DNA of 64,000 nt from Actinokineospora alba (GTDB lineage: Bacteria; Actinomycetota; Actinomycetes; Mycobacteriales; Pseudonocardiaceae): contig NZ_SNXU01000001.1 in the NCBI RefSeq assembly GCF_004362515.1, positions 5,146,001 to 5,210,000 on the forward strand, given 5' to 3'. Below the pieces are notes generated by a model. It had not been told where the DNA came from, did no database searches, and worked only from the letters and a program-made list of their open reading frames with translations. This document shows positions 23,849-31,497 of this stretch, piece after piece. The stretch's first letter is position 1. Each line of letters starts with the position of its first letter. The translations under genes were made by a program, and so were the position numbers.

Positions 23849-24496
23849 ATGTCGATCCGCCTTGCCGTCGTCGACGGACATCCCCTGACCCGCTACGGGC
23901 TGGCCGGACTGGTCGCCGACCACGCCGACATCGAGATCGTCGCCGAGTGGGACTCCGTGGCCGCCGCCCGCGCGATAGTCGACGTCCGGCCGACCGTGGT
24001 GACGATCGATGTGGACCTTCCCGACGGCGACGGACTCCAGCTGGCCCGCGAGTTCCGCGACCGCGACCCGGACCTCGGCATCGTGGTGCTCACCTCCAGC
24101 GCCCGCGACGACATCCTGTTCCGCGCCCTGGACTCCGGGGTCTCGGCCTTCGTGGGGAAGACGGCGCCCATGCCGGAGGTGCTGGGCGCCATCCGCCACG
24201 CCGCCGTGGCGGCGACGTCGTTCACCGCCACCGGCCTGATCCACGCCCTGGCCCGCAAGCGCGAGACGGAGACCCGGTTCGCCCTGAGCCCCCGCGAGCG
24301 CGAGGTGCTCCTGCTGCTGCGCGACGGCCTGTCGGTGCCCGCGATCGCGCGGTCCACCTACGTGAGCCCGTCGACGGCCAAGACGTACGTGGCGCGCCTC
24401 TACGAGAAGCTCGGCGCCAACAACCGCGCCCAAGCCCTCATGACCGCCCTACGCCACGGCCTGATCCACAACGACGAACTCCCCGCGGTCATCTGA
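23849..24496 (+). CDS. NarL/FixJ-type response regulator
   Basis: A 215-residue two-domain regulator. The receiver domain has VVDGHPLTRYG and phospho-acceptor Asp54 in VTIDVDLPDG, with the usual Thr/Ser and Lys (LTSSA, GKTA). The acidic pair near residue 9 is reduced to one Asp (VVDG). The LuxR-type helix-turn-helix is LSPREREVLLLL...SPSTAKTYVARLYEKLG. GGGAGGAAC precedes ATG 23849. No histidine kinase is adjacent. It is divergent from the pilus operon and may regulate it (inference). Confidence 0.88.
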   Translation: MSIRLAVVDGHPLTRYGLAGLVADHADIEIVAEWDSVAAARAIVDVRPTVVTIDVDLPDGDGLQLAREFRDRDPDLGIVVLTSSARDDILFRALDSGVSAFVGKTAPMPEVLGAIRHAAVAATSFTATGLIHALARKRETETRFALSPREREVLLLLRDGLSVPAIARSTYVSPSTAKTYVARLYEKLGANNRAQALMTALRHGLIHNDELPAVI

Positions 24497-24500
24497 CACA

Positions 24501-24584
24501 CGCGAGTCCCCACCCCACGACGATGAGTTCTCATCTCGGGCACACCTGAGATGAGAACTCATCGTCGGGACGTGGGGACTCGCG
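24501..24584. terminator. Long bidirectional terminator hairpin
   Basis: Two 37-nt arms (24501-24537 and 24548-24584) pair with about three mismatches around a 10-nt loop. It fills the gap between two convergent genes, so it can end transcripts from both. Outer ends begin CGCGAGTC, as in the inverted repeat at 14331-14459. Confidence 0.8.
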
Positions 24585-24585
24585 G

Positions 24586-25032
24586 TCAGCAGTCCCAGGC
24601 GGTCTGCGCGGTGCGGGTGCCCGTCGACAGGTCGAGGCCGCCCCAGGCGCGGGTGCAGACGCCGGTGGTCGCGACCGGGACGGAGACGATCTCCCGGGTG
24701 GGTCGGGCGGCGCTGCGGAAGCCGAGGGCCTGGCCGCCGGAGTTCGCGGTGATGATGCCCGCCTTGACGTGGTACGACTTGCCGGTGTCGAAGAAGCTCT
24801 GCCACACGTACACGTACGACCAGTTCTTCGGGGTGCCGTCGCACACGCCGTAGTACTGCTTGACGCTGGCGATGTTCGCGCCCGCGCCGTTGGTCACGTA
24901 GGCGGTGGAGCCGAGCTGGCGGGCACCGGTGCAGCCCGCCGGGATCTTGTCGGCGGCTTGGGCGGTGCCTGCGAGGCCGAGGACGCTCAGGCTCGCGAGA
25001 CCGGCGGCGAGCAGCAGCGAACGTAACTTCAT
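24586..25032 (-). CDS. Small secreted protein of unknown function
   Basis: A 148-residue protein with a clear Sec signal peptide (KLRSLLLAAGLASLSVLGLAG, AQAAD). The mature part is about 120 residues with four Cys (GCTGAR, GVCDG, GVCTR, terminal WDC), likely two disulfides, and several Trp/Tyr. I recognise no family. ATG 25032 is preceded by GAGGGGAA. It is monocistronic, ended by the hairpin at 24501-24584. The upstream stretch 25033-25322 shows no gene. Confidence 0.75.
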   Translation of the reverse strand: MKLRSLLLAAGLASLSVLGLAGTAQAADKIPAGCTGARQLGSTAYVTNGAGANIASVKQYYGVCDGTPKNWSYVYVWQSFFDTGKSYHVKAGIITANSGGQALGFRSAARPTREIVSVPVATTGVCTRAWGGLDLSTGTRTAQTAWDC

Positions 25033-25322
25033 GTGGGAGTTCCCCTCTGGTGAAGCGGCCACGGGCGACCCGCCCGCGGTCGGTACGCGGGGACGATCGC
25101 AGCCCGCTGCGGCGATGTCAACGGTCTGTCTGGGCAGGTAGGACCAGGTCGGCCGACTCGGGGGACGGTTTTCGAGTCCGCGGCCAAGCCCGTCATCAGG
25201 TCAGGCGAGGAACCCCTATTCCGCCATCGTTCCGCGGTCCTTCACCCGCCGGTGGGCATCGCGGCGCCCGCTTCCGTGATGCTGTCTTCGCCCAACTTGT
25301 ATATACAGGACGGAGACCGGAC

Positions 25323-27010
25323 ATGACCCCCACCGACGACGTATCCCGCAGGCGCTTCCTCGGCTTAGGCGCCGCGGCGGGCGGGCTCGCCGCGGTGAGT
25401 TCGCTGCTGCCGCCCTCGCTGCTGCGGGCCATGGCCGAGACCCCGGTTCGCGCGGGCGGCCTGGCCGCCGTCGAGCACGTGATCGTGCTGACGCAGGAGA
25501 ACCGGTCGTTCGACCACTACTTCGGCTCACCAACGCCGCCTATTCCTACGACCACCAGGGATACGACTGGACCACCTACCCCGAGCGGCTGCAGGCGGCC
25601 GGGGTGTCGTGGCAGGTGTACCAGGAGTGGGACAACTTCAACGACAACGCGGTCGAGTACTTCGCCGTGTTCAAGCGGATCGGCACGAAAGCCCTGTCGA
25701 AGGTGAAGGGCAAGTTCGGCACCACCGAGGAGTTCTACTACGCGCTGTTCGACAAGTCGCCCTCGGCGCGGAAGAAGATGCTCGACCAGTTCGCCGCCGG
25801 CCTGGCCACCCTGACCCCGGCCGAGCGCGTGCTGTTCGACCGCGGGATGTACCGCAGCGAGCCGGACACGCTGGTTCCCCGGCTGCGCGCCGACATCGCC
25901 GCGGGCACCCTGCCCGCGGTGAGCTACCTCGTGCCGACCGCGGCCCTGTCCGAGCACCCCGGCTCGTCGACGCCGGTGGGCAGCGCGAACCTGATCTACC
26001 AGGTCCTCGACGCGATCGCGTCCAACCCGGACACCTGGTCCAAGACCGTGCTGCTGATCAACTTCGACGAGAACGACGGCTACTTCGACCATGTGCCCGC
26101 GCCGGTCCAGCAGCGCCCGGGGTCCGGCGCGTCCGACGACTGGTACCAGGGCCGGGCGATCGGACTCGGCCCGCGCGTGCCGATGACCGTCGTCTCGCCC
26201 TGGACCATCGGCGGCCATGTCGACTCCGAGATCGCCGACCACACGTCGGTCATCCGCTTCCTCGAGCGGGTCACCGGTGTCGTCGAGCCCAACATCAGCC
26301 CGTGGCGCAGGCAGCTCTGCGGCGACCTCACCGCGGCGTTCGACTTCGCCGTCGCGGGCACCCGCCCGGCGCTCGACCAGCCGGGCCCGATCCCGCCCGC
26401 GATCACCCGCTGGCGCCCCACGCCACCGGCCCAGGGCGTGCTGCCCGCACAGGAGCCCGGTCGCCGACCCGCCCGCGCCTTGCCCTACCAGCCAAGGGTT
26501 TCCGCAGTCGTCGAGGCGGGGACGCTGCGGCTGGCCCTGGCCGACACCGGGACCGGCGCGAGCCACTTCGCGATCTATCCGTACTCCGGTGAGTTCGCCC
26601 ACCCGGAGCACCGCGATGTCGCGACCGAGCACGTCGAGCCGATCACCGTCCCGGCAGCCGGCTACCGGTTGGCCGTCCAGGGGCCGAACCGGTTCTGGTA
26701 CGAGCTGGCGGGAACCGCGACCGGCGCGGCGGCGGGCGTGGCCGTGCGATCCCCGCACCTGCCCGCCGGTGGCGGAGCCGCCATCGAACTGTCCAACACG
26801 GGCGCCTCGGAGGTCACGCTGACGCTGACGGCGGCGCGCTACGGCACGTCGAGCCGGACCGTCACGCTGGCCGCGGGCGCGAGCACCTCCGTGGTGTGGC
26901 CGACCGACGGCGGCTGGTACGACGTCGAGGTGACCGCGGCGCAGGACCCGACCTTCCGCAGGCGCCTGACCGGCCGGGTCGAGGACGGCGCTCCGGGCGT
27001 CACCGCCTGA
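25323..27010 (+). pseudogene. Phosphocholine-specific phospholipase C, broken by internal deletion
   Basis: Two reading frames together make one phospholipase C/acid-phosphatase family protein. The first part (from ATG 25323) has a Tat signal SRRRFLGLGAAAGG and VEHVIVLTQENRSFDHYFGS. Near 25528 the sequence jumps to a different frame reading AAYSYDHQGYDWTTYPERLQ, which continues as SWQVYQEWDNFND, LINFDENDGYFDHVP and the C-terminal beta domains to 27010. In intact relatives roughly 150 residues separate these two points, so an internal deletion with frameshift is the best explanation. Part of the catalytic domain is missing. An assembly error is the alternative. Confidence 0.82.
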
Positions 27011-27017
27011 TCGGCTC

Positions 27018-27048
27018 GGGGCGGGCGGGCACACCGTCCGCTCGCCCC
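27018..27048 (+). terminator. Terminator after the phospholipase pseudogene
   Basis: GGGGCGGGCGG (27018-27028) pairs with CCGCTCGCCCC (27038-27048) with one G-T pair and a 9-nt loop, 7 nt past the stop. Confidence 0.6.
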
Positions 27049-27202
27049 GTTCGGCCATTTGGGTGGAGCGCCCCAGCAAACGGGGGACGATGATCGTTTC
27101 CGATGTTCGATGCTGCGCCCACTGGTAGCTTCCCGGCCAAGACCGCTCACCGGGGCGGGTGATCATCGGGAGTTGACGTGCCAGGCGATCGGCGGCACCG
27201 CG

Positions 27203-29083
27203 GTGGATCCGGCTGAGCTGGCCGGGCAGTGGGCGGGGGCACTGAGCCGGTTACCGGCCACTGGGGACAGTGTCGGGCGGGAGTTGACGGGACCGGTCGA
27301 CCGGCTGGTCCAGGCGCTGGGCGCCGACCCGTTCGACGCCGACGCCGCCACCGAGGTCGGGGTCCGGCTGGTCGAGACGGTCACCGCGGCCCTGGCAGGC
27401 GGAGCCCGGCTGGCCGCCGTCGAGCGGACCCTGGCCACCAGTGAGGCACGCTCCGGCGCGCTGTTCCGCTCGGCCGCGGTCGGCCTGCTGGTCAGCGCCC
27501 GCGAGGGCGTGGTGACCGAGGTGAACGCCGCCGCCTCGCGCATTCTCGGACGCCGAGAGGACGAACTGGTCGGCGTCCCGCTCGCCGAGCTGGTGCATCC
27601 GCGGGAACGCGACGCCGTCCTGGCCTGCTACACCGAACTGCTCGACAACGGCGAGGAATCCAGGCGGCTGCGGGAAAGAACCCGGCTCCTGCGCGCCGAC
27701 GGCGACCCGGTCTGGGTGCACCTGGCGGTCTCGGTCCTGCGTGACACCGCCGGGCGACCGGACTCGCTGGTCACCCTCGTGCAGGACGTGTCCCATGTGC
27801 ACCTGCTCGAACAGCAGCTCAGCTACCAGGGGACGCATGACCCGCTCACCGGGCTGGCCAACCGGCACGCGTTCATCGGCAAGCTGGAGGAGTCGCTAGG
27901 CGGCACGACACCGGCTTCGGTGCTGCACCTCAACCTCGACGCGTTCTCGGTGATCAACCACGGCCTCGGCTGGAAAGTCGGCGACGAGCTGCTGCGGGCG
28001 GTGGCGGCCAAGCTGACCGAGGTCCTGGGTGACGACCCCGCCTGCGTGGCCCGGTTCGGCGCCGACGAGTTCGCGGTGCTGCTGCGACCCGGCCCGGACG
28101 TCGCCGCGCTGGCCCAGCGGATCAACGCCGCCCTGGCCGAGCCGACCTATGTGGACAGTCACGGGGTCGCGGCGTCGGCCACCATCGCCGTGGCCCGCGA
28201 CATCGCGCCCGGCACCGACCCGGTGGAACTGTTGTGCGCCACCGCGATCGTGCTGCGCACCCTGAAGTCACGCGGGCGCGGGCAGTGGGGCCTGGTGGAC
28301 CCGGCGGTCGACCGTACCCGCCGCGCCCAACTCCGACTCGCCGCCTCCGTACCCGGCGCGTGGGAGGGCGGCCAGATCCAGGTGTGCCACCGCCCGATCG
28401 TCGCGCTCGCCGACCGCCGGGTCGCCTCGGTGCAGGCGTCGCTGCGGTGGCTGCACCCGGAACTGGGCCTGCTCGACCACCGGGCGTGCCTGCGGGCGAT
28501 CGCCGAAACCGGCTTCGGCCTGCGCATCGGCCGCTGGCTGCTCGGCGAAGCGGCCCGACAGGTGGCGGCGGCCGGCCCGGACGCGCCCCGGCTGTACCTG
28601 GAACTGACCAAAGAGGAGGCGGTCGACCCAGACTTGGTCGCCTGGGTGCGCACCGCCCTTGCCGACGCGGGCCTGGCCCCTGGTCGGCTTGACCTCGGGT
28701 TCCCGGTGCTCGCTTTGCACGCGCCCGACAATCCGGCTGAGGACAACCTGGAAGTGTTGGCAGAATTGGGGATCGGGATCGTCCTGTATGGATATGGGGC
28801 GGCCAGCCGTGACCTGACCTATTTGGACTCGCTGCCGCTGCGGGCCGTCCGGCTGGTGAGTTCGGTGGCTTCCTGGGTTTCGGCGAACTCGGAGTCGGGG
28901 TTGCCTGCTGTGATGGCGGCTCGGGGGCTTGTTCCGTTGGTGCGGGCTTCTGGGCTGTCGATGATTGTGGGGAGTTTGCGGACGGCCCAGGAGGTCGCGT
29001 GGTGGGCTGAGGTTGGGGTGGATTTGGGGGAGGGGGCGGTGTTCGGTGAGCCTGGGGGGTTGGCTGAGGTGATCCGGCTCTGA
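27203..29083 (+). CDS. PAS-GGDEF-EAL protein with degenerate active sites
   Basis: About 626 residues from GTG 27203; ATG 27110 is an alternative start and the choice is uncertain. The N-terminal helical part is followed by a PAS domain (LFRSAAVGLLVSAREG, WVHLAVSVLRD), then a GGDEF domain with HDPLTGLANR but RFGADEF in place of GGDEF and no I-site. The EAL-like domain reads VQASLRW where EALLRW is expected and has lost most metal ligands. It is probably not a working cyclase or phosphodiesterase; it may sense cyclic di-GMP or bind partners. FimX, which controls type IV pili elsewhere, has the same layout. Confidence 0.8.
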   Translation: MDPAELAGQWAGALSRLPATGDSVGRELTGPVDRLVQALGADPFDADAATEVGVRLVETVTAALAGGARLAAVERTLATSEARSGALFRSAAVGLLVSAREGVVTEVNAAASRILGRREDELVGVPLAELVHPRERDAVLACYTELLDNGEESRRLRERTRLLRADGDPVWVHLAVSVLRDTAGRPDSLVTLVQDVSHVHLLEQQLSYQGTHDPLTGLANRHAFIGKLEESLGGTTPASVLHLNLDAFSVINHGLGWKVGDELLRAVAAKLTEVLGDDPACVARFGADEFAVLLRPGPDVAALAQRINAALAEPTYVDSHGVAASATIAVARDIAPGTDPVELLCATAIVLRTLKSRGRGQWGLVDPAVDRTRRAQLRLAASVPGAWEGGQIQVCHRPIVALADRRVASVQASLRWLHPELGLLDHRACLRAIAETGFGLRIGRWLLGEAARQVAAAGPDAPRLYLELTKEEAVDPDLVAWVRTALADAGLAPGRLDLGFPVLALHAPDNPAEDNLEVLAELGIGIVLYGYGAASRDLTYLDSLPLRAVRLVSSVASWVSANSESGLPAVMAARGLVPLVRASGLSMIVGSLRTAQEVAWWAEVGVDLGEGAVFGEPGGLAEVIRL

Positions 29084-29130
29084 CGCGTGCTGGCTGCGCA
29101 TGTGGTTTGCCGGCTGGCTTTTGCCTGGGG

Positions 29131-29272
29131 GCCTGTTTGGGTGGTTCGCCTTGATTTGGGGACCCCGGAAATGGGCCTGCGCGGGTAAAGCGGGCAGGAT
29201 AGGGAAACTGCCCCGCGCCGCGAAAGTTTAGGCCCATTTCACCCCAAATCAAGGCGAACCACCCAAACAGGC
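29131..29272. repeat. 142-bp structured element with perfect 31-bp inverted ends
   Basis: The arms 29131-29161 and 29242-29272 are exact reverse complements over 31 nt. Inside, AAATGGGCC (29169-29177) pairs with GGCCCATTT (29231-29239), and further in GGGCAG pairs with CTGCCC around a 10-nt loop. The whole could fold as one long hairpin with small bulges. No transposase or obvious target-site duplication is seen, so it is either a MITE-like relic or a structured RNA/terminator. Confidence 0.8.
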
Positions 29273-29315
29273 AGTTGGGATCGGCCCCTAGCGTTTCGGG
29301 GGGTGGGGGTGGGTG

Positions 29316-29434
29316 GCCCGTTGCGAAGCTGGGGCGTGGGTGGGGCATTGCGAACGGGGGCGTGGGCGGGGCATTGCGAACGGGGGCGTGGGCGGGGCAT
29401 TGCGAACGGGGGCGTGGGCGGGGGCATTGCGAAT
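29316..29434. repeat. 26-bp tandem repeat upstream of the ECF sigma gene
   Basis: The unit beginning GCATTGCGAACGGGGGCGTG recurs at 29345, 29371, 29397 (27 nt, one extra G) and partly at 29424. A degenerate copy lies at 29316-29344. The period is 26 nt, not a multiple of three. It ends about 100 nt before the sigma factor start. Confidence 0.85.
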
Positions 29435-29537
29435 CAGGGGGCTGGAGGGTCGTTGCTCGCCCGCATGTCGTGGCGCTGATGTGGAACCGATCGTGGGTGG
29501 GCGGTGTAGACCTACTGACAGGACGCACCGACTAGGA

Positions 29538-30080
29538 GTGGCGATCAGCGACGCGGAGGCCGTGGCCAGGGTGCGCGCCGGGGATTCCGGCGCGTATGGC
29601 GAGCTTGTGCGCGCCCATGCCGGTGTCGCGCTGCGCGTCGCGGTGTTTCTTGGGGCCGGGGCGGACGCGGAGGATGTGGTGCAGGAGTCGCTGGTGAAGG
29701 CGTATCGGGCGCTTGGCGGCTTTCGTGCGGACGCGCCGTTTCGGCCGTGGCTGCTGCGGATCGTCGCCAACGAGACCCGTAACGCGCAGCGGTCCGCGAA
29801 GCGGCGGGGTGTCACTGAGGCCGCCGCCGTGCTGCCCGAGCCGGTGGCGGACCCTGAGCTGTCGGCCGAGGCCCGGGCCCGGCGCGCCGAGTTGCTGGCC
29901 GCGCTTGAGGTGTTGCCCGAGCCCTACCGGCTGGTGGTGACCTGCCGATACCTGCTCGACCTCGACGAGCGGGAGACCGCGACCGTGCTCGGCTGGCCGC
30001 GCGGCACGGTGAAGTCGCGGCTGTCGCGGGCGCTGCGCAAGCTGCGTGTGTCGCTGGAAACGGACCTCGCCCATGACTGA
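29538..30080 (+). CDS. ECF-type RNA polymerase sigma factor
   Basis: A 180-residue sigma-70 family protein. Region 2 is visible as GDSGAYGELVRAHAG, GADAEDVVQESLVKAYRAL and FRPWLLRIVANETRN. Region 4 is ALEVLPEPYRLVV, LDLDERETATVLGWPRGTVKSRLSRALRKLR. It redirects RNA polymerase to a stress or envelope regulon. GTG 29538 is the best start by homology but the ribosome site is weak; GTG codons farther upstream remain possible. It overlaps the next gene, a membrane protein that is its likely anti-sigma factor. Confidence 0.9.
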   Translation: MAISDAEAVARVRAGDSGAYGELVRAHAGVALRVAVFLGAGADAEDVVQESLVKAYRALGGFRADAPFRPWLLRIVANETRNAQRSAKRRGVTEAAAVLPEPVADPELSAEARARRAELLAALEVLPEPYRLVVTCRYLLDLDERETATVLGWPRGTVKSRLSRALRKLRVSLETDLAHD

Positions 30081-30813
30081 GCCCATGACTGACCGGCTGA
30101 TCCGCGAACTCCGCGCCCTCGGGGACGACCTCCCGTCGCCCGACCCCACCGACGCGCTCACCGCCGCCGTCCTGGCCCGGGTGGCGACCGAGCCGGTCCC
30201 CGCGCGGGCCACGTTGGTGCGCCGGGTCGCGTGGTGGCTGCGGGCCCGGTGGCGGGCCCTCGTGTCGCTGCTGACCGGGCTGGTCCTGGTCGCCGCGCTC
30301 ACCCCGCCGGTGCGCGCGGCCGTGGCGCAGTGGCTCGGGATCGGGGCCGTCGAGGTCCGCACGTCGAGCGGTGCGCCCCCGTCGACCGCCCCGCCGCCGC
30401 CGACCGCGGCCCGCGGGATCAGCGTCGAGCAAGCGCGGGACCTGGTGGCGTTCGATGTCGTCGTGCCCGCCGAACTGGGGACGCCGACCGGGGTGGAGGT
30501 GTCCGCCGACCGGGCCGTGGTGTCGATGAGCTGGCCGGGCGTTCGCCTCGACCAGATCGGCGCGCGGCTGGCCCCGTACTTCATCAAAACCGTCTACGAC
30601 GAGGTCGAGTTCACCACCGTGCGCGGGTCGGACGCGTTCTGGCTGCCGAGTGCGCACGAGGTGGTCGTGCAGTCCGCCGACGGCTCCCAGCGCCGCGAAC
30701 CAGCCCGCCTCGCGGGCCGCACCCTGCTGTGGCAGTCCGGCGGTGTGACGCTGCGGCTCGAAGGCGACCTCGACCGGGAACGCGCGGTCGCGATCGCCGA
30801 ATCGGCGCGCTGA
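30073..30813 (+). CDS. Putative membrane-bound anti-sigma factor
   Basis: A 246-residue protein. About 60 cytosolic residues are followed by one membrane segment (ALVSLLTGLVLVAALTP, roughly residues 65-83), a Pro/Thr-rich linker (STAPPPPTAA) and an extracytoplasmic domain with DAFWLPSAHEVVVQ. No zinc-binding HxxxCxxC motif is present. Start ATG 30073 lies inside the sigma gene (8-nt overlap), as expected for a sigma/anti-sigma pair; ATG 30085 is an alternative. It probably holds the sigma factor at the membrane until a signal arrives. Function is inferred from position and topology. Confidence 0.72.
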   Translation: MTEPMTDRLIRELRALGDDLPSPDPTDALTAAVLARVATEPVPARATLVRRVAWWLRARWRALVSLLTGLVLVAALTPPVRAAVAQWLGIGAVEVRTSSGAPPSTAPPPPTAARGISVEQARDLVAFDVVVPAELGTPTGVEVSADRAVVSMSWPGVRLDQIGARLAPYFIKTVYDEVEFTTVRGSDAFWLPSAHEVVVQSADGSQRREPARLAGRTLLWQSGGVTLRLEGDLDRERAVAIAESAR

Positions 30814-30876
30814 AACGGGAACCGCGCGGCGGTGGCCGGTGTATCCCCACCAGTCACATCCTGAGGAGGCACCGCC

Positions 30877-31497
30877 ATGCGCGCGACTGTTCTGACTCTG
30901 CTCACCGTGATCGGCTTGCTGGTTCTCAACGCCGGTCCCGCGGCCGCGGGCGGCCCGACGAGCGTGCTGCTGACCATGCCCGAGAACCAGCGGGCGGCGG
31001 CGCTCTACCACTCCGACTCCGCCTACACCCGCCTCGACGGCGCGCTCAGCGGCGGTGCCACCGCGTCCCCGCAGGAGTCCAATTCGTACATCACCGCCAC
31101 CTGGCTGATCCACGACGTGGACGTCTGGCGGACCGACCGGATCTACCTGACGCCGTCCGGCCCGGTGATCGAGACCAGGACCACAAGGGGAACCGAGCAG
31201 GGCATCTGGGACGTGCCCGCGACCTGGCACACCAGTTCCTCGCCCAAGGAACTCATGGCCTTGTTCGCCTCGTTGGGACTCACCTCGGGCAGCTCGACAG
31301 CCCGGATAGCGGAGGCCGCCGCGCAGCCCCCGGCCGCGCCGACGCCGGTCGAGCCGGTCGCGGATGTCAAGTGGGAGTGGGGGATCGGCGGACTCATCGC
31401 GGGCGCGCTGCTCACCGTGGGCGCAGTCCTGGTGCGTCCGCGCCTGCGGGGACTGCCCCAGCTCAGCAGGCCGCGGCCCGCTCCGCCGCTCCCGTGA
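30877..31497 (+). CDS. Secreted, C-terminally membrane-anchored protein of the sigma operon
   Basis: A 206-residue protein with a signal peptide (TVLTLLTVIGLLVL, AAAGGP), an outer domain of about 130 residues (ITATWLIHDVDVWRTDRIYL) and a C-terminal membrane segment (GIGGLIAGALLTVGAVLV) ending in a Pro/Arg-rich tail. It lies 63 nt after the anti-sigma gene with GAGGAGG before ATG 30877. It may be a sensor partner or a target of the sigma factor. No family is recognised. Its 3' end overlaps the convergent DUF2867-type gene by 35 nt. Confidence 0.75.
   Translation: MRATVLTLLTVIGLLVLNAGPAAAGGPTSVLLTMPENQRAAALYHSDSAYTRLDGALSGGATASPQESNSYITATWLIHDVDVWRTDRIYLTPSGPVIETRTTRGTEQGIWDVPATWHTSSSPKELMALFASLGLTSGSSTARIAEAAAQPPAAPTPVEPVADVKWEWGIGGLIAGALLTVGAVLVRPRLRGLPQLSRPRPAPPLP

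Larger units (their letters stand above)
29084..29537. other. 454-nt gene-free, repeat-rich interval
   Basis: No coding region is supported here. The interval holds a 142-bp element with perfect inverted ends and, directly after it, a 26-bp tandem repeat (each listed separately). The only open frames are proline/arginine-rich readings of these repeats. Confidence 0.7.

Noticed and set aside
29131..29272. Insertion sequence
   Set aside because: Inverted ends are perfect but the 80-bp interior cannot encode a transposase, and no clear target duplication is seen; kept only as a repeat element.
29345..29434. Possible CRISPR array
   Set aside because: The 26-bp units abut directly with no unique spacers and no cas genes are present.
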